A stretch of 64,000 nt of DNA from Orlajensenia stereocauli (GTDB taxonomy: Bacteria > Actinomycetota > Actinomycetes > Actinomycetales > Microbacteriaceae), in the NCBI RefSeq assembly GCF_039548895.1, contig NZ_JBCLVG010000002.1, one strand, 5' to 3'. Positions 41,454 through 49,966 of this stretch are shown here, piece by piece. A program made the position numbers and the translations under genes. Every line of letters begins with the position of its first letter. Within the stretch, counting starts at the first letter, position 1. The notes below the pieces were generated by a model. The model was not told where the DNA came from. It made no database searches and saw nothing but the letters and a program-made list of their open reading frames with translations.

Positions 41454-42755
41454 ATGTTCAGTTCGTTCCACCGTCTCGTCATGCGCTCGGCCGTTTCGCT
41501 CTGGCTCAACTGGTCGCAGAACTCCTGGCGGCAGATGGTCGTCGCCCATGATTCCCCGCACGTGCACGCCCCCGGAACGGATCCCGACCGCATCCTCGTC
41601 GCAGGCGATGGGGCATCGGCCGGTGTCGGCGTGCTCACTCATGATCTCGGTCTGCCGGGGTATCTCGCTCGCAGCGTGACCAGCCTGACGGGCCGGGCGA
41701 CGGATGCCGACATCGTCGTCACGACAACTATGACGACGTCCGGATGCCTCGACGCCATCTCGGGCCTCCAGCTGTCGCGGTTCGACGTGATCCTGCTCTC
41801 GCTGGGCGGCAATGAAGCGCTCTCGTTCGCGAACCCACGCCAGTGGGCCGCAGACACGACACGACTCCTCGACTACCTCGAGGAGTCGGCGCCGGCAGCA
41901 ACCAAGAGGATCGTCCTCTCGATCCCTTACTTCGGCGCCGTCACCCGCTTTCCGCGTCTCCTCGCCGGACCCACGGATCGGTACGCGGCGAGGCTCAACG
42001 CGATCACCGAGGAGATCGTCGCCGGTCGCCCGAACGTGACCTTCCTCGCGTTCACCCCCGGAGAGGGAAACGAGGCGGACGGCGCGCACTCCTACGCCCA
42101 GTGGGCGAGGCACCTCGCGCCCGCCGTGAGCGAACAGCTTCAACCGCGCGGGAGCTCGAGCACACGAGACGCGCCGGTGGAGGAGGCCTCGCGCCAGCGT
42201 GCGTTGGACGAGCTCGGCATCCTGAACATGGAGGCGGATGCCGAGATCGACCTGCTCGCGGCCTCGGCCAGAGACCTGTTCGGCGTGCCCTACGCCGCGG
42301 TCACGCTCATCGACAATGGCCGACAGGCGATGGTCGCGGTGGTCGGCATGGACAAGCGCGACCTTCCCCGTTCGGAGTCGTTCTGCGACGTCACCATCCG
42401 TCGACCGCAGTCCCTGACCGTCGTGGATGCCCAGCGCGATCCCCGGTACTCGGCCTATGACGTGGTCGAGGGTGATCCGCGCATCCGTTTCTATGCGGGC
42501 TATCCGATCGAGAGTCCGGATGGGCATCGCATCGGCGCTCTCTGCGTGATGGGCGTGCACCCGCGAGCGTTCTCCGATCACGACTCGGCCCTGCTCCGCC
42601 AGATCGCGCAGCGGGTTCAGGAGCGACTCTGGACGCTCAGCGACCAGAACGCAGAAAGCGACGTTCCGCCTCCCGCCTCGCCGGCGGTGCCGGCGGCCGG
42701 CCATGTCCCAGTGCACATTCCCAGCACCAGCACCAGCATCATCTCTCCGATCTGA
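41454..42755 (+). CDS. SGNH hydrolase-like domain fused to a GAF domain
   Basis: A 433-residue two-domain protein. The N-terminal ~210 residues look like an SGNH/GDSL-type hydrolase: RILVAGDGASAGVGVL (GDG-S, nucleophile Ser), LLSLGGNEAL (GxN block) and GAHSYAQWARHL (terminal H). Residues ~240-400 are a GAF domain (ELGILNMEADAEIDLLAASA, then VGMDKRDLPRSESFCDVTI and FYAGYPIES, GALCVMG). The last ~30 residues are Pro/Ser/Thr-rich. No signal peptide, so a cytoplasmic, ligand-sensing esterase is possible. ATG at 41454 follows a G-rich site. Confidence 0.8.
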   Translation: MFSSFHRLVMRSAVSLWLNWSQNSWRQMVVAHDSPHVHAPGTDPDRILVAGDGASAGVGVLTHDLGLPGYLARSVTSLTGRATDADIVVTTTMTTSGCLDAISGLQLSRFDVILLSLGGNEALSFANPRQWAADTTRLLDYLEESAPAATKRIVLSIPYFGAVTRFPRLLAGPTDRYAARLNAITEEIVAGRPNVTFLAFTPGEGNEADGAHSYAQWARHLAPAVSEQLQPRGSSSTRDAPVEEASRQRALDELGILNMEADAEIDLLAASARDLFGVPYAAVTLIDNGRQAMVAVVGMDKRDLPRSESFCDVTIRRPQSLTVVDAQRDPRYSAYDVVEGDPRIRFYAGYPIESPDGHRIGALCVMGVHPRAFSDHDSALLRQIAQRVQERLWTLSDQNAESDVPPPASPAVPAAGHVPVHIPSTSTSIISPI

Positions 42756-42761
42756 CGCCCG

Positions 42762-43664
42762 TCAGGCCTCCGGGAGCTCCATCTCCGCGAGCAGCTCCGG
42801 ATTGATCACCGAGACGATCTGCGCGATGCGGCCGTCGACGACAGTGCACGCCATCACCGCCTGAGGCGCTCCCTTCGCGCTCCACGCCATGACGCCGGGA
42901 CGATCGTTGACCAGCACCCGGCGCACCGTGGACTTCGCCCGCCCGGCGTTCTGGATCTTGCCCGCGACGGCGGTCGCCCCGAGTTGCACGACGACGCCCC
43001 GCGCCGTGTGACCGCGCCAGACCACATCCGGATCGAGAATGCGCAGCAGGGCTTCGAAGTCGCCGTTCCTGGCTGCAGACATGAACGCATCGACCACGTC
43101 GCGCTCCCTGCGTCGGTCGGCTGCCGGATGCTCCCCTCGAACCTTGCGCCGGGCTCGGCTCGCGAGCATCTTGGCCGCGTCGGGCGACCTGCCCACGATC
43201 ACGGCGATCTCGTCGAACGAGACCGCGAACAGGTCGTGCAGCACGAACGCGAGCCGCTCCGCCGGGGTCAGCGAATCGAGCACCACCATCAGCGCCGCCC
43301 CGACGGAATCGGCCAGGATCGCCTCATCCTCCGGGGTGCCCCCGTCGTCCTCAGTCACGACCCAGTCGGTCACCCTGTCGTCGTAGGCCGCCTCGGGCCT
43401 GGCGTTCCGTGCCCGCAGCATGTCGATGCACACACGCCCCACGACGGTGGTCAACCAACCGCCGAGGTTGTCGATGGGCTCCCCGTCGTAGCGCGCGAGT
43501 CTCAGCCAAGCCTCCTGCACGGCATCCTCGGCGTCTGCGTTGGTGCCCAGCATCCGATTCGCCATGGCGATGAGCCGTGCCCGGTGCGCCTCGAACTCGG
43601 CTGCCCGCGCCTCCGCATCGGAGCCGGGCCCCGATGCGGCCGGCTTGTTACCTTCCACGTTCAC
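42762..43664 (-). CDS. ECF sigma factor with SnoaL-like C-terminal domain (SigJ/ECF41-like)
   Basis: A 300-residue sigma factor with region 2 (DAEDAVQEAWLRLARYDG), region 4 (LAFVLHDLFAVSFDEIAVIVGRSPDAAKML) and a fused SnoaL/NTF2-like domain from residue ~190 (DVVDAFMSAARNGDFEALLRIL). This fusion is the hallmark of the ECF41/ECF56 groups, which have no separate anti-sigma factor. The WLPEP linker motif of ECF41 is absent here: the linker has TDWVVTEDD. A TGTCACC-N16-CGTC promoter lies just upstream. DoxX is divergent. GTG at 43664 is chosen; another at 43658 is possible. Confidence 0.88.
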   Translation of the reverse strand: MNVEGNKPAASGPGSDAEARAAEFEAHRARLIAMANRMLGTNADAEDAVQEAWLRLARYDGEPIDNLGGWLTTVVGRVCIDMLRARNARPEAAYDDRVTDWVVTEDDGGTPEDEAILADSVGAALMVVLDSLTPAERLAFVLHDLFAVSFDEIAVIVGRSPDAAKMLASRARRKVRGEHPAADRRRERDVVDAFMSAARNGDFEALLRILDPDVVWRGHTARGVVVQLGATAVAGKIQNAGRAKSTVRRVLVNDRPGVMAWSAKGAPQAVMACTVVDGRIAQIVSVINPELLAEMELPEA

Positions 43665-43667
43665 GTT

Positions 43668-43709
43668 CCGTCATACCTCTATGACGGGCCGGGACACCTG
43701 AAGGTGACA
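43668..43709 (-). promoter_or_regulatory. ECF41-like promoter plus inverted repeat
   Basis: On the minus strand TGTCACC (43703-43709) is 16 nt before CGTC (43683-43686), matching the ECF41 pattern TGTCACA-N16-CGTC as I remember it. CCGTCATA-CCTC-TATGACGG (43668-43687) is a perfect 8-4-8 inverted repeat covering the -10, just before the sigma start codon. Confidence 0.5.
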
Positions 43710-43740
43710 AGCGCTCGGAGGTAACCGACGAGGAGAGATC

Positions 43741-44121
43741 ATGAACATCGCACTGTGGGTCGCTACCGGCCTGTTGGCCGTCGTCTTCCTGGTGGCGGGC
43801 TCGACGAAGCTGTTCATCCCGTACGAGAAGCTGGCGAAGGCGCCTGGCGCCGGATGGGTCAATGACTTCCATCCCCTCTTCGTCAAGAGCCTCGGAGTGC
43901 TCGAGCTCCTCGGTGCGATCGGCCTGATCCTACCCGCGGTCCTCGGCGTCGCGCCGATGCTCGTGCCCGTCGCCGCCGTCGGGCTCGGGGTGATCATGGC
44001 GGGGGCAGCGGTGGTGGAGTTCCGTCGCCATGAACCGAAGCACGCGCTGCTCAATCTGTTCTACCTCGCCCTCTGCGTCTTCGTGGCGTGGGGGCGGTTC
44101 GGCGTGGAAAGCTTCGGGTGA
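43741..44121 (+). CDS. DoxX-family membrane protein
   Basis: A 126-residue protein with four hydrophobic segments, beginning MNIALWVATGLLAVVFLVAGSTKLF and containing the conserved KSLGVLELLGAIGLILPA block of DoxX-like proteins. It may be part of a membrane redox system. ECF41-type sigma factors typically neighbour DoxX, carboxymuconolactone decarboxylase or oxidoreductase genes, so it is a plausible target of the divergent sigma factor. GAGGAGAG at 43728-43735 precedes the ATG. Confidence 0.85.
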   Translation: MNIALWVATGLLAVVFLVAGSTKLFIPYEKLAKAPGAGWVNDFHPLFVKSLGVLELLGAIGLILPAVLGVAPMLVPVAAVGLGVIMAGAAVVEFRRHEPKHALLNLFYLALCVFVAWGRFGVESFG

Positions 44122-44180
44122 CATTTACTTAGTCGACGCACGCCTCGCCTCCGACCCCGCTGGCGTGGGAATCTGGGTGC

Positions 44181-44726
44181 ATGGATGATGAGGGCGCGAG
44201 CAGATCTTCGGGCGTCGCGCGTGCGACACGTCCTGGGCGCCTGACCCGCCTCCTCTTCAACGCCTACAACACGGAGCATGCCGTGTACGGGATCGTTCTC
44301 GTCACGACCCTCGTGGCCGTGGGTTGGCATTTCGACACGGATGGTGAGGTGCTGCTCTTCATCGTGGGCACCGTCTGGGTGTTCTGGCTCACCCACGTCT
44401 ACGCCGCCGTCGTCGCGAGCCGGAACAGCGTCGAGGGGCGAGCCGTGCCGATCGGTCAGGCCATCGGCGCTGCCGCCGGGCACTCGATCGGGATGCTGCT
44501 GGCGATGCTGCTGCCATCCGTTGCCCTTGCGACAGCCACGTTCGGCTGGGTCGACGAGTACGTCGCCTATTACATCGCCCTGTGGATCGGCGTTCTCACG
44601 CTCGCCGTCATCGGCTGGGTGAACTCGGAGCGCAACCACGGCACGTGGCCGATGCGGCTGCTCAGCACCCTCATCACCACGGCCTTCGGCCTCGCTGTGA
44701 TCTGGCTGAGTGCGCTGGTGCACTGA
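44181..44726 (+). CDS. Uncharacterised integral membrane protein
   Basis: A 181-residue protein with a short charged N-terminus (R-rich, cytoplasmic by the positive-inside rule) and four or five hydrophobic segments, e.g. YGIVLVTTLVAVGW, FIVGTVWVFWLTHVY, and a C-terminal TLITTAFGLAVIWLSALV. I do not recognise the family. ATG at 44181 is 60 nt after doxX and no terminator separates them, so a shared transcript is possible. Confidence 0.75.
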   Translation: MDDEGASRSSGVARATRPGRLTRLLFNAYNTEHAVYGIVLVTTLVAVGWHFDTDGEVLLFIVGTVWVFWLTHVYAAVVASRNSVEGRAVPIGQAIGAAAGHSIGMLLAMLLPSVALATATFGWVDEYVAYYIALWIGVLTLAVIGWVNSERNHGTWPMRLLSTLITTAFGLAVIWLSALVH

Positions 44727-44992
44727 CCTCGAGCGGCTGCGGCTACCCCGCGTCGGAGCGAGGCGGTCGGTCTGTTCTTTGGCTGCGTTCGCGGGCTGCT
44801 CGATCGGCGGGATCTGCACGATCGGCAGAAGCGACCTGCTCACCGGCGACGATTCGTCAAGCCCATAAATCGACAGGCCCGGGCGGAGCTACGCTGTGCC
44901 CGGACACAGGCGTCTCTGCGGAACACCACTGGCGGAAATCATCGGCGGTCTTCCCGCTCAGCCCCGTCCGACTGATGGTGCGAGGGAGCGGT

Positions 44993-46303
44993 ATGAATAT
45001 CAGCGTATTCAAGGCAGTGCGCGACGTCACGGCATCGTTGTGGCTGATTCCGGTTGCCTGCGTGCTGGTCGGGATCGCGATCTCCTTCACGACGATCGCC
45101 CTCGACCGCGCCACCGGCTACGACCTCCTTCCTGAGCAACTCGTAGGCGGCCCGGAGGCCGCACTGGAGATCCTCACCACGGTCGCCACGTCGATGGTCA
45201 ACCTCACCGTCCTGGTGTTGACGATCGTCCTGGTCGTGGTGCAGCTCGCGATGGGTCAGTTCTCCCCGCGCATCGTGCAGCGGCTGTTGCGCGACCGGCC
45301 GAGCCAGCTCGCCATCGGCCTGTTCGTCGCGACGTTCGTCCATACGCTCCTGGCCATCAGGGAGATCCGGATCGGCACGGGCAGCGACCCGGGCCAGGTG
45401 CCTGGCATCGCGATCGTCACGACCTTCGTGCTCTCCCTCGTCAGCATCGCCGTCCTCGTGGTGTACATCCACCACATCGGCCAGGCCCTGCGGGTCTCGG
45501 CGCTCGTCGAGATCGCCGGCGACAGCACCCGCAAGCTGATCGACAAGAACTTCCCGAATGTGGAGTACGTGCCAGACGCCGACGACTCCACCATCGTCAC
45601 GGCGCAGGAGTCCGGTGTCGTCACCATGATCAGGTACGAGCCGCTCGTCGCGGCCGCACGAGAGGCGAGGTGCACGTTGGAACTGGTCCCCGCTCTGGGA
45701 GAGTTCGTCCCGGCTGGTGCGCAGCTCTTCCGTGTCGACGGCGACTCCGAGCGTCTCGACCGGGAAAAGGTGCGCGCTTCGATCATTCTCCGCCCCGAGC
45801 GCACACTGGAGCAGGACGTCGCCTACGGAATGCGCCTCCTCGTCGACATGGCGATTCGTGCCCTCGCCGACGCGCCCTGGCAGGATCCGACCACCGCGGT
45901 CCAAGCCATCGATCGTCTTCACGACTGCCTTCGGGAATTGGTCAGACGGGGGTTCCCCGACGGCCGTCACCGCGACGAGGATGGGGAGTTGCGGCTCATC
46001 GAGCGGGTGATGACGTGGGACGGATTCGTCCTCCTCGCCTTCACTGAGATCAGGCTTGCCGGAGCGGGGTCCCCGCAGGTGGCCCGTCGCATCCACTCGG
46101 CCCTGAACGACCTGCTCACCGTGGCAGCCGAGGATCGGCGCCCGGTGCTGCGCGCCCAACGCGGTCTCCTGCTCGCTGATGTCGAGAGACACTTTCAGGA
46201 GGCCGCCGACATCGAGCTGGCTTCCGGGTTCGACCGAAGTGGGCTCGGAGCGTCCGGCATCGAGCTGGCGGTCGCTGAGCGATCGGCTGCTCAGGCGGAA
46301 TGA
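44993..46303 (+). CDS. DUF2254 membrane protein
   Basis: A 436-residue DUF2254-family protein. Four hydrophobic segments occupy the first ~160 residues (LWLIPVACVLVGIAISF; TVLVLTIVLVVVQLAMGQFSPR; LAIGLFVATFVHTLL; TTFVLSLVSIAVLVVYIHH). The soluble remainder has the conserved VTAQESGVVT and DVAYGMRLLVDMAIRAL blocks. Function unknown. ATG at 44993 follows GAGGGAGCG; a longer upstream frame is rejected for lack of conserved sequence. The ~265-nt gap upstream contains nothing I can identify. Confidence 0.88.
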   Translation: MNISVFKAVRDVTASLWLIPVACVLVGIAISFTTIALDRATGYDLLPEQLVGGPEAALEILTTVATSMVNLTVLVLTIVLVVVQLAMGQFSPRIVQRLLRDRPSQLAIGLFVATFVHTLLAIREIRIGTGSDPGQVPGIAIVTTFVLSLVSIAVLVVYIHHIGQALRVSALVEIAGDSTRKLIDKNFPNVEYVPDADDSTIVTAQESGVVTMIRYEPLVAAAREARCTLELVPALGEFVPAGAQLFRVDGDSERLDREKVRASIILRPERTLEQDVAYGMRLLVDMAIRALADAPWQDPTTAVQAIDRLHDCLRELVRRGFPDGRHRDEDGELRLIERVMTWDGFVLLAFTEIRLAGAGSPQVARRIHSALNDLLTVAAEDRRPVLRAQRGLLLADVERHFQEAADIELASGFDRSGLGASGIELAVAERSAAQAE

Positions 46304-46380
46304 GTGGGGTGCTGATCCTGGCACTGGGCAGACCCGCACGACCGATGCTTCGAGTGCGCTGGGAACCCTATCGTTCGCGG

Positions 46381-46410
46381 ATATCGCGATATATCGTTGG
46401 ATATCGTTCA
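46381..46410 (+). promoter_or_regulatory. PadR-type operator cluster
   Basis: ATATCGCGATAT (46381-46392) and CGATATATCG (46387-46396) are overlapping perfect palindromes, followed by GGATATCGTTC at about 46399-46409. A further ATCG lies upstream at ~46370. The AT-rich dyads stand 25-50 nt before the PadR start codon, as expected for autoregulation. Confidence 0.6.
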
Positions 46411-46431
46411 CGACTCACGGAGGAGATCATC

Positions 46432-46977
46432 ATGGGCAGTTCATTCCCGACCAGTGGCTTTGCAGCCGGCCTCAACCCGGAGACCATCTGGCAGAAGATG
46501 GAGGAGTTCCGTTCGTCGTTCGAGAAGCGCGGCGGTTCCCGTGCGGGTCGAGGAGACGTGCGTGCGGCCGTCCTCGCGCTGCTCGCCGAACAGCCGATGC
46601 ACGGCTACCAGATCATCCGTGAGATCGAGGAGCGCAGTGGAGGCAGCTGGAAGCCCAGCGCCGGATCCGTCTACCCGACGCTTCAGCTGCTGGCCGACGA
46701 AGCTCTCATCACTTCCGAGGAGTCCAACGGACGCAAGACCTACGCGCTGACCGAGGCAGGTCGAGTCGAGGCCGAAAGCGCCAGCGGATCCTCGCCGTGG
46801 GCCACGACAGATTCGTCGGATGACGCCGGCTTCTCGGCGCTCCCGAAGGTGGGCGTCAAGCTCGCCCGAGTTGCCGCACAGGTGAACACCGAGGGCTCGA
46901 AGGAACAGATCAAGGAGGCCGTCGCCGTGCTCGAGGACGCACGTCGCCGACTGCACCTCATCCTCGCCCAGGACTGA
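46432..46977 (+). CDS. PadR-family transcriptional regulator
   Basis: A 181-residue PadR regulator. The winged helix is RGDVRAAVLALLAEQPMHGY-QII with SAGSVYPTLQLLADEALITS and KTYALTEAGR. The C-terminal Vir/PadR dimer helix (EQIKEAVAVLEDARRRLHLI) follows a Ser-rich linker. ATG at 46432 follows CGGAGGAG. The UbiB-type kinase gene begins 4 nt after its stop, so the two are co-transcribed. Confidence 0.9.
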   Translation: MGSSFPTSGFAAGLNPETIWQKMEEFRSSFEKRGGSRAGRGDVRAAVLALLAEQPMHGYQIIREIEERSGGSWKPSAGSVYPTLQLLADEALITSEESNGRKTYALTEAGRVEAESASGSSPWATTDSSDDAGFSALPKVGVKLARVAAQVNTEGSKEQIKEAVAVLEDARRRLHLILAQD

Positions 46978-46981
46978 CGGG

Positions 46982-48718
46982 GTGCCATCGGCTCATCAGG
47001 GCCGGCAAGCCTCGACAACGGGCGCGGGCAACACCCGCGCCCGTTACAGGCGCATCCTCCGCTTCGCCGGCTGGAACCTCGCCGTCACGTGGTGGTTCGA
47101 GTTGTTCCTTCCGCGTATCGGTCTCGCCAAGGTCGCCGAGCGATCGAGATCGCGACGGATGCAGCGATTCGCGCAGCGCTTCCACGTTCTCGCCGTCGAC
47201 CTCGGCGGGCTCATGATCAAGGTCGGGCAGTTCATGTCTTCGCGCCTCGACGTGCTGCCTCCCGAGATCACGCGGGAGCTCGAGGGGCTGCAGGACGAGG
47301 TGCCGCCGGTGCCGTTCCCGCAGATCCGTGCGCTCGCCGAAGCCGAGCTCGGGATGCCACTCGAGCGCGCCTTCGCCTCGATCGACGAGTTTCCCGTGGC
47401 TGCGGCATCCCTCGGCCAAGCTCATCGCGCTCGCCTCGCCCCGCTCGACGCTGAAGACACGGGGCTCGACGCCGTCGTGATGAAGGTGCAGCGGCCGGGC
47501 ATCGAGGCGATCGTCGAGACCGACCTCTCGGCCCTGCGCAAGGTCGGCGGATGGCTCAGCCGCGTGCGGCTCGTGTCCGACCGGGTCGACGCCAGAGCGC
47601 TCGTCGAGGAGTTCGCCGAGACGAGCCTCCAGGAGATCGAGTACCTCCACGAGGCCGCCAGCTCCGAGCGCTTCGCCGCGACCTTCGCCGACGACGCGCG
47701 GGTGAGCGTGCCCACCGTCGTGTGGGAGCGCACCACCCGCCGCGTGCTCACCCTGGAAGACGTCACTGCGATCAAGATCACGGATGCCGCCGCCCTGCGC
47801 GCGGCCGGCATCGACCCCACGCACGTTGCCCCGGTCTTCGCGGCCGTCATGTTCGACCAGCTGTTCGGGAACGGCTTCTTCCACGCGGACCCGCATCCGG
47901 GCAACATCTTCGTCACCCCTCTGGCCGGGAGTGGCGAGCCCGGTGAGCCGGGACAGCTCGGGGAGCCCGCGTGGAAGCTCACGTTCATCGACTTCGGCAT
48001 GATGGGCGAAGTGCCCACCGGCACGCGCAGCGGCCTGCGGAAGCTGCTGATCGCGGCGGCATCGCGCGACGGCAAGGGCCTGGTCGACGCGATCCAGGAC
48101 CTCGGCGTGCTGTTGCCATCGGCCGAGACCGCAGAACTCGAGCGCGCGATGACTCAGCTCTTCGCCCGATTCGGTGGAATGGGTTTCGCCGAGCTGCGCG
48201 AGGTCGATCCGCGGGAGTTCCGCGACTTCGCCGTGCAGTTCGGCGATGTGGTGCGGTCGCTGCCGTTCCAACTGCCCGAGAACTTCCTGCTCATCATCCG
48301 GGCGATGTCGCTCACCTCGGGCGTGTGCAGTGCTCTCGATCCCGAGTTCAACCTCTGGGACTCCATCGAGCCGTACGCGGCACAGCTGATCCGCGACGAG
48401 CGCGGCAATGTCGTCCAGGATCTCGCGAAGCAGGCTGTGGAGGTCGCCGGCATCGCCATCCGCCTGCCCAAGCGGCTGGATTCACTCGTCACCCGCTTCG
48501 ACGACGGCACTGTCGCGGTCACGAGCCCCGCCCTCGAGAAGCGGGTCGCCAGGCTGGAGCGCACGGCACGTCGCGTGGTGTCGGCCGTGCTGTTCGGCGC
48601 CCTGCTGATCGCGGGCGCCGTGGTGCGTGCGGACGACGTCGTGTTCGGGACGGTGCTGATGGTCGCGTCGATCGTGCCGCTGCTGCACGCGCTGTTCGCG
48701 GGCGGGCGGGTTCGCTGA
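46982..48718 (+). CDS. ABC1/UbiB (AarF)-family atypical kinase
   Basis: A 578-residue UbiB-like ATP-binding protein. It has the family KxGQ motif (LMIKVGQFMSSRLDVLPPE), AAASLGQAHRA, and HADPHPGN (catalytic/metal loop) followed by FIDFGMMGEV. Two hydrophobic helices near the C-terminus (VVSAVLFGALLIAGAVV and VLMVASIVPLLHALFAGG) anchor it in the membrane. UbiB proteins help quinone or lipid handling, and actinobacterial members have unknown substrates. The GTG start is 4 nt after padR, implying translational coupling. Confidence 0.9.
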   Translation: MPSAHQGRQASTTGAGNTRARYRRILRFAGWNLAVTWWFELFLPRIGLAKVAERSRSRRMQRFAQRFHVLAVDLGGLMIKVGQFMSSRLDVLPPEITRELEGLQDEVPPVPFPQIRALAEAELGMPLERAFASIDEFPVAAASLGQAHRARLAPLDAEDTGLDAVVMKVQRPGIEAIVETDLSALRKVGGWLSRVRLVSDRVDARALVEEFAETSLQEIEYLHEAASSERFAATFADDARVSVPTVVWERTTRRVLTLEDVTAIKITDAAALRAAGIDPTHVAPVFAAVMFDQLFGNGFFHADPHPGNIFVTPLAGSGEPGEPGQLGEPAWKLTFIDFGMMGEVPTGTRSGLRKLLIAAASRDGKGLVDAIQDLGVLLPSAETAELERAMTQLFARFGGMGFAELREVDPREFRDFAVQFGDVVRSLPFQLPENFLLIIRAMSLTSGVCSALDPEFNLWDSIEPYAAQLIRDERGNVVQDLAKQAVEVAGIAIRLPKRLDSLVTRFDDGTVAVTSPALEKRVARLERTARRVVSAVLFGALLIAGAVVRADDVVFGTVLMVASIVPLLHALFAGGRVR

Positions 48719-48743
48719 CGCAGCTGAGAGCGGCGGCGCGCTG

Positions 48744-48854
48744 AGGGTGGTCTCGATACGCGGCCTCGTTGCGCTCGGGCGCTACTCGACCAGCGGTGAT
48801 GGGGTGGGCGCTACTCGACCAGCGGTGGCGGAGCGGGCGCTACTCGACCAGCGG
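48744..48854. repeat. REP-like repeat C, copy 2, with 29-bp tandem units
   Basis: It begins TGGTCTCGATACGCGG and continues into three tandem units, GGGCGCTACTCGACCAGCGG plus nine variable bases, starting at 48777, 48806 and 48835 (period 29). The third unit holds the stop codon of the WYL gene. This is repeat growth, not a CRISPR: the intervening bases are not spacers. Confidence 0.88.
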
Positions 48855-49859
48855 AGTGGGTGGATAGGTCGCCGTTGCCGCGTAGCGGGCCGCGAGTACC
48901 TCGAACGCGGTGGCGAGTTCGGGTGGTCCCACGACTTCCATCGCGACCTCGAATCGGCCGAACGCAGCGGCGAGGGCGCCCCACGACCAGGATCCGATCT
49001 CGAGACTGCAGCGATTGGGGGTGAGGGCTTCAACGGTGCCGTCGCCCGCGAAGGGCAGAACCTCCGACGCGGGCAGGTCGAGGATGACCGTGCCGCGGCA
49101 CGGCCAGGTGTCGGCGGCATCCGACCCCCTGAAGCGTGCCGACAGGTAGGCGCTGGCGCTGCCACCCGGGATCTCGCGCGGATTGAACCGCGGACCGGTC
49201 GGGGTGCGCGGCGAGATGCGGTCGGCGCGGAAGATGCGCCAGTCATCGCGCTCGAGATCCCAGGCGAGGAGGTGCCAGCGCCCCTCCGATGTGACGACGC
49301 CATGCGGTTCCACTCTGCGGGGCGCTCGGGGCGAGGCGTCAGCGTCATCCTCGCTCGGGTCGCGACTCGCGTAGTCGAAGCGCAGCACCTCTCGGGCGCG
49401 CACTGCGGTCGACAGCGCGATGAGCACCTCTGGCGACGCGGTGACGGGAGCCGCGTCGCCCGGCCGGTGCAGTGTCGTGAACCTGATGGCATCCAGACGA
49501 TGACGCAGTCGGGAGGGCATCACCTGCCGCACAGTGGCGAGCGCGCGCAGGGCGGCCTCCTCGATGCCGGCATTCGTCTCCGTGGCCGCCTGCAGCGCCA
49601 CCGTCACGGCGATCGCCTGTTCATCGTCGAACAGCAAGGGCGGCAGATCGCTCCCTGCATCGAGCCTGTAGCCGCCATCGGGTCCCATCGTGGCCCGGAT
49701 GCTGTAGCCCAGGTCGCGCAGACGGTCCACATCGCGGCGGACCGTGCGGTGGCTGATCTGCAGGCGGTCTGCGAGGACGGTTCCCGGCCAGTCCCGGCGG
49801 GTCTGCAGAAGCGACAGCAGCCGCAGCAGTCGCGCGGTCGTGGAGGCTGGCGTGGTCAT
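48840..49859 (-). CDS. YafY-type HTH/WYL-domain regulator
   Basis: A 339-residue regulator. The N-terminal helix-turn-helix is TARLLRLLSLLQTRRDWPGT with LADRLQISHRTVRRDVDRLRDLGY. The C-terminal WYL domain includes LRFDYASRD, RRVEPHGVVTSEGRWHLLAWD and DWRIFRADRI. WYL domains bind ligands or nucleic acid. ATG at 49859 marks the domain edge. The last residues TPLVE and the stop lie in repeat C. It faces the VOC gene across a 9-7-9 operator, a common pairing. Confidence 0.9.
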   Translation of the reverse strand: MTTPASTTARLLRLLSLLQTRRDWPGTVLADRLQISHRTVRRDVDRLRDLGYSIRATMGPDGGYRLDAGSDLPPLLFDDEQAIAVTVALQAATETNAGIEEAALRALATVRQVMPSRLRHRLDAIRFTTLHRPGDAAPVTASPEVLIALSTAVRAREVLRFDYASRDPSEDDADASPRAPRRVEPHGVVTSEGRWHLLAWDLERDDWRIFRADRISPRTPTGPRFNPREIPGGSASAYLSARFRGSDAADTWPCRGTVILDLPASEVLPFAGDGTVEALTPNRCSLEIGSWSWGALAAAFGRFEVAMEVVGPPELATAFEVLAARYAATATYPPTPLVE

Positions 49860-49877
49860 GGCTTCACAGTACTTCCT

Positions 49878-49902
49878 GTATAGGACCGAAGCTGTCCTAT
49901 AC
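49878..49902. promoter_or_regulatory. Operator between the WYL regulator and the VOC gene
   Basis: GTATAGGAC (49878-49886) and GTCCTATAC (49894-49902) form a perfect 9-bp inverted repeat with a 7-bp spacer, in the 107-nt divergent gap. Likely bound by the WYL regulator, controlling both directions. Confidence 0.75.
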
Positions 49903-49966
49903 GAGCGGAAGAGTGAATCACGACCCGGAGCGTCCGGGTCGACCACTCGCATCCGGGAGCAGAAAA

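Noticed and set aside
48777..48854. 29-bp period repeat that might suggest a CRISPR array
   Set aside because: Three units only, with conserved sequence through the supposed spacers and no cas genes; it is an expansion of repeat C.
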